A program made the position numbers and the translations under genes. Shown piece by piece: positions 49,187 to 57,528 of a stretch of DNA of 64,000 nucleotides. The stretch lies in NCBI GenBank assembly GCA_965249205.1, contig CBDFLL010000001.1:124001-188000 (forward strand), written 5' to 3'. The stretch is from JAQBVV01 sp965249205. Its GTDB lineage: Bacteria; Acidobacteriota; Vicinamibacteria; Vicinamibacterales; UBA2999. Below the pieces are notes generated by a model, which did not search any database, had not been told where the DNA came from, and was given only the letters and a program-made list of their open reading frames with translations. Position 1 is the first letter of the stretch; each line of letters opens with the position of its first letter.

Positions 49187-50563
49187 ATGAAGAAGGCCCT
49201 GGGATTGATTCTGGCGTGCCTCGCGGCGGCGGGCGCGAGCCTCCACGCGACGGATTGGCCGGAGTTTCGTGGAGAGGGTCGGCGCGGCGTCTGGAACGAA
49301 ACCGGGATCGTCGAGACGTTTCCTGCTGACGGTTTACCGGTGCTGTGGCGAACGCCGATCAAGGCGGGATTCTCTGGCCCGGCTGTGGCGGATGGTCGGG
49401 TATTCGTGACCGACTTCGATCCAATCGAGCCAGGTGAGGCACCGCCGCCGGATGCCGGCGTGCTGGCGGGCGCGCTCAACCGGTTCTCGGGCATGGAACG
49501 CGCGCATGCGCTCGACGAAGAGACCGGCGAGGTGCTGTGGACCCGTCAGTGGCTGACAGGCTACGGCCCGCTTGCCTATAACTGGGCGATCGGTCCACGG
49601 GCCACGCCCACGGTTGACGGCGATCGTGTGTACGTGCTCGGCGCGGTTGGCGCGTTGCTCTGCCTGAACGTTGAGACGGGCGAGGTCATCTGGCAAACGG
49701 ACTACGTCGAAGACTACGGCGCCGAAATCCCACCGTGGGGGTTCTCGGGCGCGCCGCTGGTGGACGGCGACCTGCTCATTGCCCTGGTTGGCGGTGCCGA
49801 CGACGCCAAGGTCGTGGCCTTCGACAAGATGACTGGACGAGAGGTGTGGCGCGCGCTCTCATCGGATTCCGAGCCTGGCTACTCGCAGCCGGTCATCTTC
49901 ACGGTGGGCGGTGTTCGACAGCTCATCATCTGGCACCCGGAGGCGCTGAGCTCGCTCGATCCGGCGACCGGCGATGCGTACTGGGAGCAACCGTGGCGGA
50001 TCACGCTCGGGATGAGCATCTCGACACCCGTCCTCAGCGGTCGGCGCCTCGTGGTGACGTCGTACTACAACGGGATGTTGATGATGGAGCTCGACGAGAA
50101 CACTCCGACGGCGCGGCTCGTCTGGCAAGGGGCGAGCGACAGCGAGATCAAGACCGACACGATCCACTCGACGGTCAACACGCCGATCATCCAAGGCGAC
50201 CACGTCTACGGCATCGGAAGCTTCGGCGAATTTCGAGCGCTGAACGCCAACACCGGGGAGCGAGTGTGGGAAACGCAGGAGGTGACGGTCGAGCGGGCAC
50301 GTTGGGCCTCGGGACTGATGATCCAACACGGCGAGCGCGTGTTCATCAACAACGATCGCGGTGAGCTGATCATGGCGCGCCTGTCAGGTGAAGGATTCGA
50401 AGAGATCGGCCGCACGCACCTGATCGACCCGACCTCCCCGCCTGGGAACCGCCGCGAGCTGGAAACCGTCAACTGGACGCATCCCGCCTACGCGAACCGG
50501 CACATCTACGTCCGCAACGATCAGGAGATCGTGGCGCTGTCGGCCGCCGTCGACGGCAGGTAA
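49187..50563 (+). CDS. secreted PQQ-type (BamB-like) beta-propeller protein
   Basis: 458 aa. Signal peptide MKKALGLILACLAAAGASLHA. The repeated blade motifs AxDxxTGExxW are clear: ALDEETGEVLWTRQW, CLNVETGEVIWQTDY, AFDKMTGREVWRAL, SLDPATGDAYWEQPW, ALNANTGERVWETQE. The start WPEFRGEGRRGVWNETGIVE is typical of PQQ-binding-like propellers common in Acidobacteria and Planctomycetes. No catalytic Asp/Glu set of alcohol dehydrogenases is evident, so a binding or scaffold role is likely. It is convergent with paralogue 2. Confidence 0.87.
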   Translation: MKKALGLILACLAAAGASLHATDWPEFRGEGRRGVWNETGIVETFPADGLPVLWRTPIKAGFSGPAVADGRVFVTDFDPIEPGEAPPPDAGVLAGALNRFSGMERAHALDEETGEVLWTRQWLTGYGPLAYNWAIGPRATPTVDGDRVYVLGAVGALLCLNVETGEVIWQTDYVEDYGAEIPPWGFSGAPLVDGDLLIALVGGADDAKVVAFDKMTGREVWRALSSDSEPGYSQPVIFTVGGVRQLIIWHPEALSSLDPATGDAYWEQPWRITLGMSISTPVLSGRRLVVTSYYNGMLMMELDENTPTARLVWQGASDSEIKTDTIHSTVNTPIIQGDHVYGIGSFGEFRALNANTGERVWETQEVTVERARWASGLMIQHGERVFINNDRGELIMARLSGEGFEEIGRTHLIDPTSPPGNRRELETVNWTHPAYANRHIYVRNDQEIVALSAAVDGR

Positions 50564-50567
50564 GTCA

Positions 50568-50600
50568 GGTTCCCCGCCCTGCACGTGCGTGGCGGGGACC
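50568..50600. terminator. hairpin between convergent genes
   Basis: GGTTCCCCGCC (50568-50578) and GGCGGGGACC (50591-50600) form a 10-bp stem with one bulged T; the loop itself contains the palindrome GCACGTGC. No T-run follows on either strand. Position between convergent genes makes a bidirectional terminator plausible. Confidence 0.4.
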
Positions 50601-50614
50601 CCGATTATCTCTCC

Positions 50615-51373
50615 CTATCTCGCCGCGCCGCCGGCCGCGCCGCCCGGGCCTAGCGAGTCGTCGCAATACGGTTCGCAGGCTCGTGGGGGAGCTCTTCTGT
50701 AGGGCGGTGCCTCATACTCGCCCAGGCCGTGGTACGCGTTCGAATACAGCATGCCCTGGTAGCGAATCCCCTCACCGTCGCTATTGACGAACCCCATCGA
50801 CTGCTGAAACAACCCGGGTGCGGCACGACCGGGTGGGACCGTGCCCTCGGCGATGTAGAGCCGGTTGCCGTGCATGTGAATCGCCGCGAAGGTGCGGGAT
50901 TGGTCGGCCCTGTTCAGGAGCTGCACCAGGTGTCCCTCAACCAGGTCGTTCCAGTTCCACATCAGGTGCGTCAGCTCAGCGTCCCGCTGCAAGAGCCGAA
51001 ACGTCGCGTACATCATGGCGCCGCGCACGTCGTTCTTCCAGTAGCCGGCGCCGATGTTGCCGCCAACCTGTCCTGTGCAGGGCTCGGCACCCGGCGGGCA
51101 CGCCTTGGAACGCGCGATGCCCATCTCCCCTATGCCGCGGTAGTCGACGACGGTCATCGAGTAGCGCTCCGGCCCCCGTTCCGCGCGATAAATTCGTGCC
51201 GGCAGCTCGTAGTCGTACTCCGAGGTCCAGGTCGACTCCTCCACCCGGGGCTGGCCTGGGAAATTCAACTTGAAGCCGTCCTCCGGGCTCGCAAACTCTG
51301 TCCAGTCCTGCGCCACGGCGGGGACCGCCAGACCGAGGACCAGCAACGCCGTCATCAATACTCTCACCTGCAT
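50615..51373 (-). CDS. secreted protein of unrecognised family, paralogue 2
   Basis: 252 aa from ATG 51373 (GGAGGAAACACC upstream). Signal peptide MQVRVLMTALLVLGLAVPAVA. Shares with paralogues 1 and 3: EFASPEDGFKLNFPGQPRVE, STWTSEYDYELPARIYRAE, RYSMTVVDYRGIGEMGIARS, ACPPGAEPCTG (Cys pair), GAGYWKNDVRGAMMYATF, MHGNRLYIAEGTVPPG and LYSNAYHGLGEYE. The C-terminus is Pro/Arg/Gly rich with a further Cys pair (CEPYC). No enzymatic signature is seen. It is divergent from paralogue 3, 299 bp away. Confidence 0.78.
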   Translation of the reverse strand: MQVRVLMTALLVLGLAVPAVAQDWTEFASPEDGFKLNFPGQPRVEESTWTSEYDYELPARIYRAERGPERYSMTVVDYRGIGEMGIARSKACPPGAEPCTGQVGGNIGAGYWKNDVRGAMMYATFRLLQRDAELTHLMWNWNDLVEGHLVQLLNRADQSRTFAAIHMHGNRLYIAEGTVPPGRAAPGLFQQSMGFVNSDGEGIRYQGMLYSNAYHGLGEYEAPPYRRAPPRACEPYCDDSLGPGGAAGGAAR

Positions 51374-51532
51374 GGTGTTTCCTCCAGGACCCGAATTCTG
51401 CCAGAAAACGGTCCGGCACGCACTGAATATTCGCGCGATCGCCCTCGGGCTATGTTTCCCCCCGCCTCTCGACGGGCACTACCCCACTCGCGGCGCGCCG
51501 GAACAGCGCCAGAAAAGGGACACCTTCTCTCA

Positions 51533-51561
51533 TTGACCCCCCCGAAGCGGTGGGTTATATT
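51533..51561 (+). promoter_or_regulatory. strong sigma-70-like promoter for paralogue 3
   Basis: TTGACC (51533-51538) and TATATT (51556-51561) separated by 17 bp, close to the consensus. Transcription should start near 51568 and leave a leader of about 105 nt before ATG 51673. A promoter for the divergent paralogue 2 should lie in the remainder of the gap, but I cannot single it out. Confidence 0.6.
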
Positions 51562-51672
51562 CCGAGTCCCAGCAGCCCGACGCGGGGCGACGACACCCCG
51601 CGCGCCGTTCACCGTAATTCACGCGCTGGTCGTTGTGCTGTCCGTCATATGGCCTTCGCCGAAAGAATCATC

Positions 51673-52395
51673 ATGCACCTAACAGGTTGGATTGCCGCGG
51701 CACTCGTTCTTTCGCTCACGTCACCTGCCGTTGCGCAGGAGTGGGAAAACTTTGGATTCCCAGAGGACGGATTCGAGGCGAACTTTCCGGGACGCCCACA
51801 GTTGGAGGAGACGACCTGGACCTCGCAGTACGACTACGAGCTACCCGCGCGTGTGTATCGCGCCTCGCTAGGCGACGCGCAGTATTCGGCGACCGTCGTC
51901 GATTACCGCCCCCTCGAGCAGATGGGGCCCGCCCGCTCCGCGGCGTGCCCGCCGGGCGCCGAACCGTGCATCGGCACGCAGGACGGTCGTAACGGCGCAA
52001 TACTCGGCCTTGGCTACTGGAAGATGGATGTTCGCGGCGCGCCCGCCTACGCGGTGCTGAAGTTCCTACAGCGCGACGTCACAGTCACTGACTACAACCT
52101 CGAGTTTCAGCAGGTCGTAGAGGGCTTCTTTCTGCACCTGACCAACCCGGACGAGTCGCGGACGCTGGTCTACATCACGATGCACGAGAATCGGCTCTAC
52201 ATCTACGAGGGCACAACCCCGAAGGGGGCTCCAGAAGCGGCGCTGTTCATGGGGTCGGTCGGATTCGTCGATGCCGATGGCAACAGCCTCCGCTACATGG
52301 ACTTCTACTCGAACGCCGTTCACGGCTTGCGCCAGTACGATCCACCACCCGTGCGCGTCAACGGTGTCGTGCAGGGTGCGCCAGGCGCGAACTAG
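51673..52395 (+). CDS. secreted protein of unrecognised family, paralogue 3
   Basis: 240 aa from ATG 51673; an in-frame ATG at 51649 would lengthen the n-region by 8 residues. Signal peptide MHLTGWIAAALVLSLTSPAVA. Conserved blocks: NFGFPEDGFEANFPGRPQLE, TTWTSQYDYELPARVYRA, ATVVDYRPLEQMGPARSAAC, PPGAEPCIGTQ, GLGYWKMDVRGAPAYAV, HENRLYIYEGTTPKG, DFYSNAVHGLRQYDPPP. It is closer to paralogue 2 than to 1 by eye. A predicted mixed alpha/beta domain with a conserved TWTSxYDYELPARVYRA strand pair; function unknown. Confidence 0.78.
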   Translation: MHLTGWIAAALVLSLTSPAVAQEWENFGFPEDGFEANFPGRPQLEETTWTSQYDYELPARVYRASLGDAQYSATVVDYRPLEQMGPARSAACPPGAEPCIGTQDGRNGAILGLGYWKMDVRGAPAYAVLKFLQRDVTVTDYNLEFQQVVEGFFLHLTNPDESRTLVYITMHENRLYIYEGTTPKGAPEAALFMGSVGFVDADGNSLRYMDFYSNAVHGLRQYDPPPVRVNGVVQGAPGAN

Positions 52396-52469
52396 CAGCC
52401 GAAAAAAACTGAGTGAGGACGGGCGCCCCGCTGCGCGAGTCCGAGACACCGTAACTTCAGAGGGGTCAA

Positions 52470-53267
52470 ATGAGATTTCAAGCGTTGTGTGTTGGTCTGG
52501 TCGCGGCATCGGTGGCTCTGGCAGGATGTGCCCAGGAACCGGAGCCCGAGAGTCCGGTGGACGTGGTCGCCGAGAGTCCGGCAGATGAGCCGCTGCTGAC
52601 TGGCGATCACATCATGACCGACGCCGGCGACCTGGCTATTCAGCCAATCGCGCACGCCACGTTCGCGATGGCCTGGAATGGCAGCACGATCCTGGTCGAT
52701 CCTGTCGGCGGAGCCGACCCCTTTCAGGATCTGCCGACCCCGGATCTGATTCTGGTCACCGACATTCACGGTGACCATCTCGACAATGCGACCCTGGAAG
52801 CCGTGGCCGGGGGCGACACGGTCATCGTGGCTCCGCAGGCGGTCGTGGAGCAGTTACCCGAGGGGCTGGTCGCACAGGCGCGCACGTTGGAGAACGGAAG
52901 TGACGTGTCATTGCTCGACCTCACGGTTGAAGCGATCCCGATGTACAACCTGACCGAGGACCGGTTGCAGTTCCACGACAAGGGTCGCGGCAACGGCTAC
53001 GTCGTGACGATAGGCGGCAAGCGTATCTACATCAGCGGGGACACCGAAGACATTCCGGAAATGCGGGCGCTGGAGAACATCGACATCGCGTTCGTCTGCT
53101 TCAACCTGCCCTACACGATGACCGAGGATCAGGCGGCCAGCGCCGTGCGCGAATTTGCGCCGGGCATTGTCTATCCGTACCACTACATGGGCAGCGATAC
53201 GGAAGCGTTCGCGGCACTCGTCGCCGAAAGCGACGGTATCGAGGTGCGCAATCGAGCCTGGTACTAG
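52470..53267 (+). CDS. MBL-fold lipoprotein (UlaG/RomA-like hydrolase)
   Basis: 265 aa. Lipoprotein signal MRFQALCVGLVAASVALAGC with Cys20 as the lipidation site, then an acidic Glu/Pro linker. The metallo-hydrolase domain shows HATFAMAWNGSTILVDPVGG, VTDIHGDHLDN (HxDH), GYVVTIGGKRIYISGDTE and YPYHYMGSD, the pattern of UlaG/RomA-type lactonases and phosphodiesterases. It is anchored in the envelope, and the substrate is unknown. The TAG stop lies in CTAG, directly followed by a PAL-D-like hairpin. Confidence 0.85.
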   Translation: MRFQALCVGLVAASVALAGCAQEPEPESPVDVVAESPADEPLLTGDHIMTDAGDLAIQPIAHATFAMAWNGSTILVDPVGGADPFQDLPTPDLILVTDIHGDHLDNATLEAVAGGDTVIVAPQAVVEQLPEGLVAQARTLENGSDVSLLDLTVEAIPMYNLTEDRLQFHDKGRGNGYVVTIGGKRIYISGDTEDIPEMRALENIDIAFVCFNLPYTMTEDQAASAVREFAPGIVYPYHYMGSDTEAFAALVAESDGIEVRNRAWY

Positions 53268-53313
53268 TAAGAGAAGGGGTTTCATAGCCTCCAGGCAATG
53301 AGGTTTTGAAACC
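53264..53313. repeat. PAL-D-like minimal hairpin (copy 2) at a stop codon
   Basis: CTAG at 53264-53267 is the stop of the preceding gene. GGTTTCATAGCCTC (53278-53291) and GAGGTTTTGAAACC (53300-53313) form a 14-bp stem with two mismatches. The arms match the PAL-D terminus CGGTTTCACAACCTC. There is no T-run, so it is not a classical terminator, though it may still end transcription. Confidence 0.5.
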
Positions 53314-53365
53314 GTTTCGACCCTGGGGACGTCAGCCCCAGCGTCGCGCATGAAGGAGAAGGCCG

Positions 53366-54025
53366 ATGACACGTAGCCCGATCGCAATTGGCGTGCTGAT
53401 GCTCCTTTCGGTCTTCCTCGGCGCGACGGGCGCCGCGGCGCAATCAGGGTTCATCTCCATCGACGACGATCCGATCCTCGGCAATCCTGAGGCCGCCGTC
53501 ACGATCATCGAGTTCGGGGACTATCAATGCCCGCTGTGCAGAATCTTCTGGAAGGAGACGATGCCGAGGATCAAGGAACAGTACGTCGATACGGGCAAGG
53601 TCCAGTTCGTGTTCCGGGACTTCCCCCAGGAGGTGCACCCCGAAGCGAGCCCCGCGGCGATGGCCGCTGAATGCGCGGAGGACCAGGGCAAGTACTGGGA
53701 GTACCACGACAAGATCTTTCAGGAGCAGGACAGACGGGGGCGGGAGGGCGACGTCGTGCGCTTCCGAACCTCCGACCTCAAACGCTGGGGCAAGGATGTC
53801 GGCCTGGATACGGCCGCATTCGACGCGTGTGTCGATTCCCAGCAGCACAAGGACGAAGTGGAGTCGGACTACACGGATGCCGCGGGCGTGGGCGTGAACG
53901 GCACCCCGTTCTTCTTCGTGAATGGGCGCGTACTGTTCGGCGCCCACCCATTCTCGACGTTCGAGACGGTCATCGAAGAGTTGCTCAACCCGGCACCGCC
54001 GGGCAGTGACGCCCCAGAGAACTAG
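53366..54025 (+). CDS. secreted DsbA-like thiol oxidoreductase
   Basis: 219 aa. Signal peptide MTRSPIAIGVLMLLSVFLGA...GAAAQ. DSBA/thioredoxin_4 fold with IIEFGDYQCPLCRIFWKETM (CxxC at about residues 55-58), then VQFVFRDFPQEVHPEA, CAEDQGKYWEYHDKIF, and the cis-Pro segment GVGVNGTPFFFVNGRVLFGA. Expected to oxidise or isomerise periplasmic disulfides. It is transcribed in the same direction as the MBL lipoprotein. With the selenoprotein candidate it indicates active envelope thiol chemistry. Confidence 0.9.
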   Translation: MTRSPIAIGVLMLLSVFLGATGAAAQSGFISIDDDPILGNPEAAVTIIEFGDYQCPLCRIFWKETMPRIKEQYVDTGKVQFVFRDFPQEVHPEASPAAMAAECAEDQGKYWEYHDKIFQEQDRRGREGDVVRFRTSDLKRWGKDVGLDTAAFDACVDSQQHKDEVESDYTDAAGVGVNGTPFFFVNGRVLFGAHPFSTFETVIEELLNPAPPGSDAPEN

Positions 54026-54082
54026 TCGCTGGGCCTACCGGCGGCTCGGCCCACCCTCCCGCCGGACGTCTGCGTGCATCGG

Positions 54083-55063
54083 TCAGCGCGCTCGCCCGGA
54101 ACGCTTCGGTTTCGGGCGCTGATGGTTCGCCATCTGCTCCAGCACGGCGCACACCGCCCCTGTATCCTCGGTATCGGGTCTGGTTGCCGCCGCCGCGGCG
54201 TAGATGGGCGCCGTGGCCGAGAAAAGCGGCGTCGGACACCCCACCTGACGCGCGAAGTCCCCGATGACCATCATGTCCTTGGCCCAGACCGACAGGCGGA
54301 TCATCGCTTCCGAGTAGTCGCCCCGCACCATCATCGGGCCCCGTACCTGCAGCATCCGGGAGCTACCACCCCCGTCAGAGATGACTTTGTACGTCAGAGC
54401 AGGATCGAGGCCGGCCTTCATCGCGAGGACCATCGCCTCGGCGGCCGCCACATTATGGATGGCGACCAGCAAGTTGGCCACGAACTTCATCTTCGATCCG
54501 GCACCGAACGGGCCGACGTAGTACGGCGCCCGCGCAAACGCCTTCATCACCGGCTCCACGGCACGATACGCCGTCCGTGGCCCGCTGGCATACACGGCCA
54601 GGTCGCGCACGCGCGCCTGCGCCCCGGTGCCGCTCAGCGGACAGTCCAGCAGCGTTGCCCCGGACGCCGCGAGTATGCTGCGCGCCTCCTCTTTGACGGC
54701 GATCGGCAGGGTGCTCGTCTCGATGACGATCCGCCGGCGTCGTCTGGCGCCAGCCAGATCCTTGGCAACGGCGAGCATCGCCGTCGTCGATGGCAGGGAG
54801 CAAATCACGATATCGGCCGCCTCCCCAACCTCTCGCGCGCTCTGCACGATCCGGCCGCCTGCACGCTGGTGTGCGCGCCGCCGCGCCGCCACCACGTCGG
54901 ATCCGACCACTGCGTATCCGTCCCGTATCAGGTTGGCGGCCATGGCCGACCCCATGATGCCGAGACCGATCATGCCTATCGTGTGTGGTTTCTTGCTCGC
55001 GCGGGGTCGAGACGAAGAAGCCCGCCGCTTTGCTCCGGACACTGTTTTACGCATGGTGGTCAC
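54083..55063 (-). CDS. 3-hydroxyisobutyrate/beta-hydroxyacid dehydrogenase family
   Basis: 326 aa. A basic N-terminal stretch (~25 residues) precedes the Rossmann fold IGMIGLGIMGSAMAANLIRDG. Family motifs: VICSLPSTTAMLAV, LLDCPLSGTGAQARVRDLAV (substrate loop) and FGAGSKMKFVANLLVAIHNV with the catalytic Lys. Oxidises beta-hydroxy acids such as 3-hydroxyisobutyrate, tartronate semialdehyde or glyoxylate, and the exact substrate is not decidable. It is divergent from a polysaccharide deacetylase gene and close to other hydroxy-acid enzymes. Confidence 0.87.
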   Translation of the reverse strand: MTTMRKTVSGAKRRASSSRPRASKKPHTIGMIGLGIMGSAMAANLIRDGYAVVGSDVVAARRRAHQRAGGRIVQSAREVGEAADIVICSLPSTTAMLAVAKDLAGARRRRRIVIETSTLPIAVKEEARSILAASGATLLDCPLSGTGAQARVRDLAVYASGPRTAYRAVEPVMKAFARAPYYVGPFGAGSKMKFVANLLVAIHNVAAAEAMVLAMKAGLDPALTYKVISDGGGSSRMLQVRGPMMVRGDYSEAMIRLSVWAKDMMVIGDFARQVGCPTPLFSATAPIYAAAAATRPDTEDTGAVCAVLEQMANHQRPKPKRSGRAR

Positions 55064-55237
55064 AACCGTTCACGTCGGCCCTCCTCGATGCACGCGGTTT
55101 ACGGATCAGCATGGTGTCGGCATCAACGTGAGGACGCGCAACCTGACGGCCATAGACGCTATCACACCGATACCCGCGCGCCTTTCAGCAACAGATTGCT
55201 TGACTGGCTACGCGCAGCTTGATACATACGTCAGCAC

Positions 55238-56134
55238 ATGACACTCCCCCGAGAGCGTGCGCCGTACTCCGCGATCATCGACCGTCCGCCACTGCCGTCC
55301 TTGCCTGGCGGCAATCGCATCGTCTTCTGGACCATCGTCAACGTCGAAGTCTGGGATATCACCCGACCGATGCCGCGGGTGCTCCTCGTGCCGCCGCAGG
55401 GTCAGGTCAGGCAGCCTGACGTCCCGAACTGGGCCTGGCACGAATACGGGAACCGGGTGGGCTTCTGGCGATTCTACGAACTGTACGAGCGCCTCGGTAT
55501 CCGTCCGACCTTGTCGGTGAACGGCCGCACGTGCGTCGACTACCCTCGCATCATGGAGGCGGTGACCAAGTCGAACTGGGAAATGATGGGCCACAGCTAT
55601 GAGCAGGGGCCGATGCATCTCGAGCCGGATCCCCCGGCGATGATCACCAGGACACTCGACACGCTCGAGAAGTTTACCGGGCAACGACCGATCGGGTGGC
55701 TCAGCCCTGGACTCGCCGAGACCTACGATTCCCCGGACCACCTGGCGGCCGCGGGGATCAAGTACATCGGGGAGTGGCCGTACGACGACGAACCCACGCG
55801 AATCTCCACCAAGAGCGGTCCGCTCGTCACACTGCCCTACCCGATCGAGTGTCAGGACGTCACGACGCTGGCGGTACAGACCCAGGAGGCGCCGTACTTC
55901 GCCAGGAAGTGCATCGACGCGTTCGATCGACTCTACGAGGAGAGCGCGACGCGGACGAAGTTCTTTTCCATTGCCGTGCATCCCTATGCCGCCGGCCAGC
56001 CGCATGCCATCAAGCACCTCGAGGCGATTTACGAACACATCGCCAAGTTCACGGGCGTGCTGAATTGGAACGGCAAAGAAATCTACGACTGGTACTGCCA
56101 GTCCCCGGAACAATTTACCGGCCCGGCGACGTAG
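55238..56134 (+). CDS. polysaccharide deacetylase family protein (PuuE/allantoinase-like)
   Basis: 298 aa. The NodB-type fold is seen in RIVFWTIVNVEVWDI, FWRFYELYERLGIRPTLSVN, WEMMGHSYEQGPMHLEP (metal His), LEKFTGQRPIGWLSPG, and FFSIAVHPYAAGQPHAIKHL (His). There is no signal peptide, so it acts on a small cytosolic amide rather than on cell-wall sugar, as for PuuE-type enzymes. It is followed closely by a monooxygenase and a dehydrogenase gene on the same strand. Confidence 0.84.
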   Translation: MTLPRERAPYSAIIDRPPLPSLPGGNRIVFWTIVNVEVWDITRPMPRVLLVPPQGQVRQPDVPNWAWHEYGNRVGFWRFYELYERLGIRPTLSVNGRTCVDYPRIMEAVTKSNWEMMGHSYEQGPMHLEPDPPAMITRTLDTLEKFTGQRPIGWLSPGLAETYDSPDHLAAAGIKYIGEWPYDDEPTRISTKSGPLVTLPYPIECQDVTTLAVQTQEAPYFARKCIDAFDRLYEESATRTKFFSIAVHPYAAGQPHAIKHLEAIYEHIAKFTGVLNWNGKEIYDWYCQSPEQFTGPAT

Positions 56135-56153
56135 CCGACCTCGAGGTACATTC

Positions 56154-56462
56154 GTGGTGGTACTGCACGTGACGGTTCGGGTCAAACCCGAACACCTGGG
56201 CACGTTCCTGGATGCGGCCCGTCATAACGCGGATTCGGCGCGGAACGAGCCGGGCTGTCTGCGCTTCGACGTGATCAATGACCGGGACGACCCGCACTGT
56301 TTCTATTTCTATGAGGTCTATCGTGACGACGCCGCGCTCGCGGCGCACCGGGAGACCGCCCACTTCAAGGCGTACATCGAACAGGCGACGCCGTGGATGG
56401 CGGTACCGGCCGAGCGACGCCTCGGCACGAACGTGACCCCGTCCGACGCGGACTGGCGCTAG
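56154..56462 (+). CDS. antibiotic-biosynthesis-monooxygenase (quinol monooxygenase-like) protein
   Basis: 102 aa from GTG 56154. ABM dimeric alpha/beta-barrel: VLHVTVRVKPEHLGTFLDAA, NEPGCLRFDVINDRDDPHCF, FYFYEVYRDDAALAAHRETA, HFKAY. YgiN/LsrG-type proteins have this size and pattern; members act on quinols or on autoinducer-2 products, and some have no known activity. It is 19 bp after the deacetylase and 28 bp before the dehydrogenase, so a three-gene operon is likely. Confidence 0.85.
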   Translation: MVVLHVTVRVKPEHLGTFLDAARHNADSARNEPGCLRFDVINDRDDPHCFYFYEVYRDDAALAAHRETAHFKAYIEQATPWMAVPAERRLGTNVTPSDADWR

Positions 56463-56490
56463 TGGCCTGATTACCCGGAAGGATCCCTCC

Positions 56491-57522
56491 ATGCCGCCCG
56501 AAATATTTCGCGTTGGCATCACGCGCGACACGCTGCGCGCTGATGGCACGTCGATCTTCGATCCAGCCGCGCTGCAGGTATTCGACGACCCGCGGTACGA
56601 GTGCGAATTTCTTGAGGACAACACCAAGGAGCTGACGGCGGCGCACGCGGCCCGGTACGACGCGCTGGGCGTGCTCAACCCACATGTCACTGCCGCGACA
56701 CTGGCCGGGCCCGATCGCCGTCTGAAGATCGTGGCCCGGATGGGCGTGGGATACGACAGCATCGGTGTGCCGGCATGCACGGCGAACGGTGTCATCCTCA
56801 CGAACACGCCCGATGGTGTGCGCCGACCGGTCGCGACGAGCATCCTCCTCCTGATGCTTGCGCTCTGCCACAAGCTACGGACCAAGGACGCGATCACCCG
56901 CGCGGGGCGATGGGCCGAGACCACCGATCACATGGGCGACGGTCTCACCGGAAAGACCATCGGGTCGATCGGCATGGGTAACATCGGCAGCGAACTGTTC
57001 CGCCTGTTGGCGCCGCTCGAGATGGTGCACCTGGCCTACGACCCCTACGCGAAACCGGACGATGCGGCACGGCTCGGTGTGCGCCTGACCGACAAGGACA
57101 CGGTCCTGCGCGAATCCGACATCATCTGTATCAACTGCCCGCTCACGCCGGAGACGCGGCACCTGGTGGGCGATCGGGAGTTCTCCCTGATGAAGCCGAC
57201 GGCTTACCTCATTAATACAGCCAGAGGACCGATCGTCGACGAGCAGGCTGTGCACAAGGCCCTGGCGGAAAAGCGCATTGCCGGTGCCGCGCTCGACGTC
57301 TTCGAGCAGGAACCAATCGGAGCTGACCACCCGCTCGCCGCGCTCGACAACGTCATCCTGACGCCGCACTCCATCTGCTGGACCGACGAGTTCTTCCGCA
57401 ACAACGCCGAGAGCGCCTTCCGCTCCATCATCGCCGTGGCCAGCGGCCAGACGCCGACCTACGTTGTCAATCGTGACGTCCTCACGCACCCGGACGTGCA
57501 GGCCCGGCTGGCCACAACGTAG
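56491..57522 (+). CDS. D-isomer-specific 2-hydroxyacid dehydrogenase
   Basis: 343 aa. NAD-binding motif GKTIGSIGMGNIGSELFRLL; catalytic residues Arg in INTARGPIVDEQAV, Glu in ALDVFEQEPIG and His in ILTPHSICW. The substrate domain begins with FRVGITRDTLRADG. Related to phosphoglycerate/glyoxylate/hydroxypyruvate reductases. It fits a pathway handling hydroxy acids with its neighbours. The stop codon TAG lies 8 nt before a PAL-A element, the only close stop here not merged with the element. Confidence 0.9.
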   Translation: MPPEIFRVGITRDTLRADGTSIFDPAALQVFDDPRYECEFLEDNTKELTAAHAARYDALGVLNPHVTAATLAGPDRRLKIVARMGVGYDSIGVPACTANGVILTNTPDGVRRPVATSILLLMLALCHKLRTKDAITRAGRWAETTDHMGDGLTGKTIGSIGMGNIGSELFRLLAPLEMVHLAYDPYAKPDDAARLGVRLTDKDTVLRESDIICINCPLTPETRHLVGDREFSLMKPTAYLINTARGPIVDEQAVHKALAEKRIAGAALDVFEQEPIGADHPLAALDNVILTPHSICWTDEFFRNNAESAFRSIIAVASGQTPTYVVNRDVLTHPDVQARLATT

Positions 57523-57528
57523 CGGCCG

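Noticed and set aside
54074..55222. 382-codon rightward frame
   Set aside because: Antisense to the beta-hydroxyacid dehydrogenase, which has an intact Rossmann motif and catalytic Lys.
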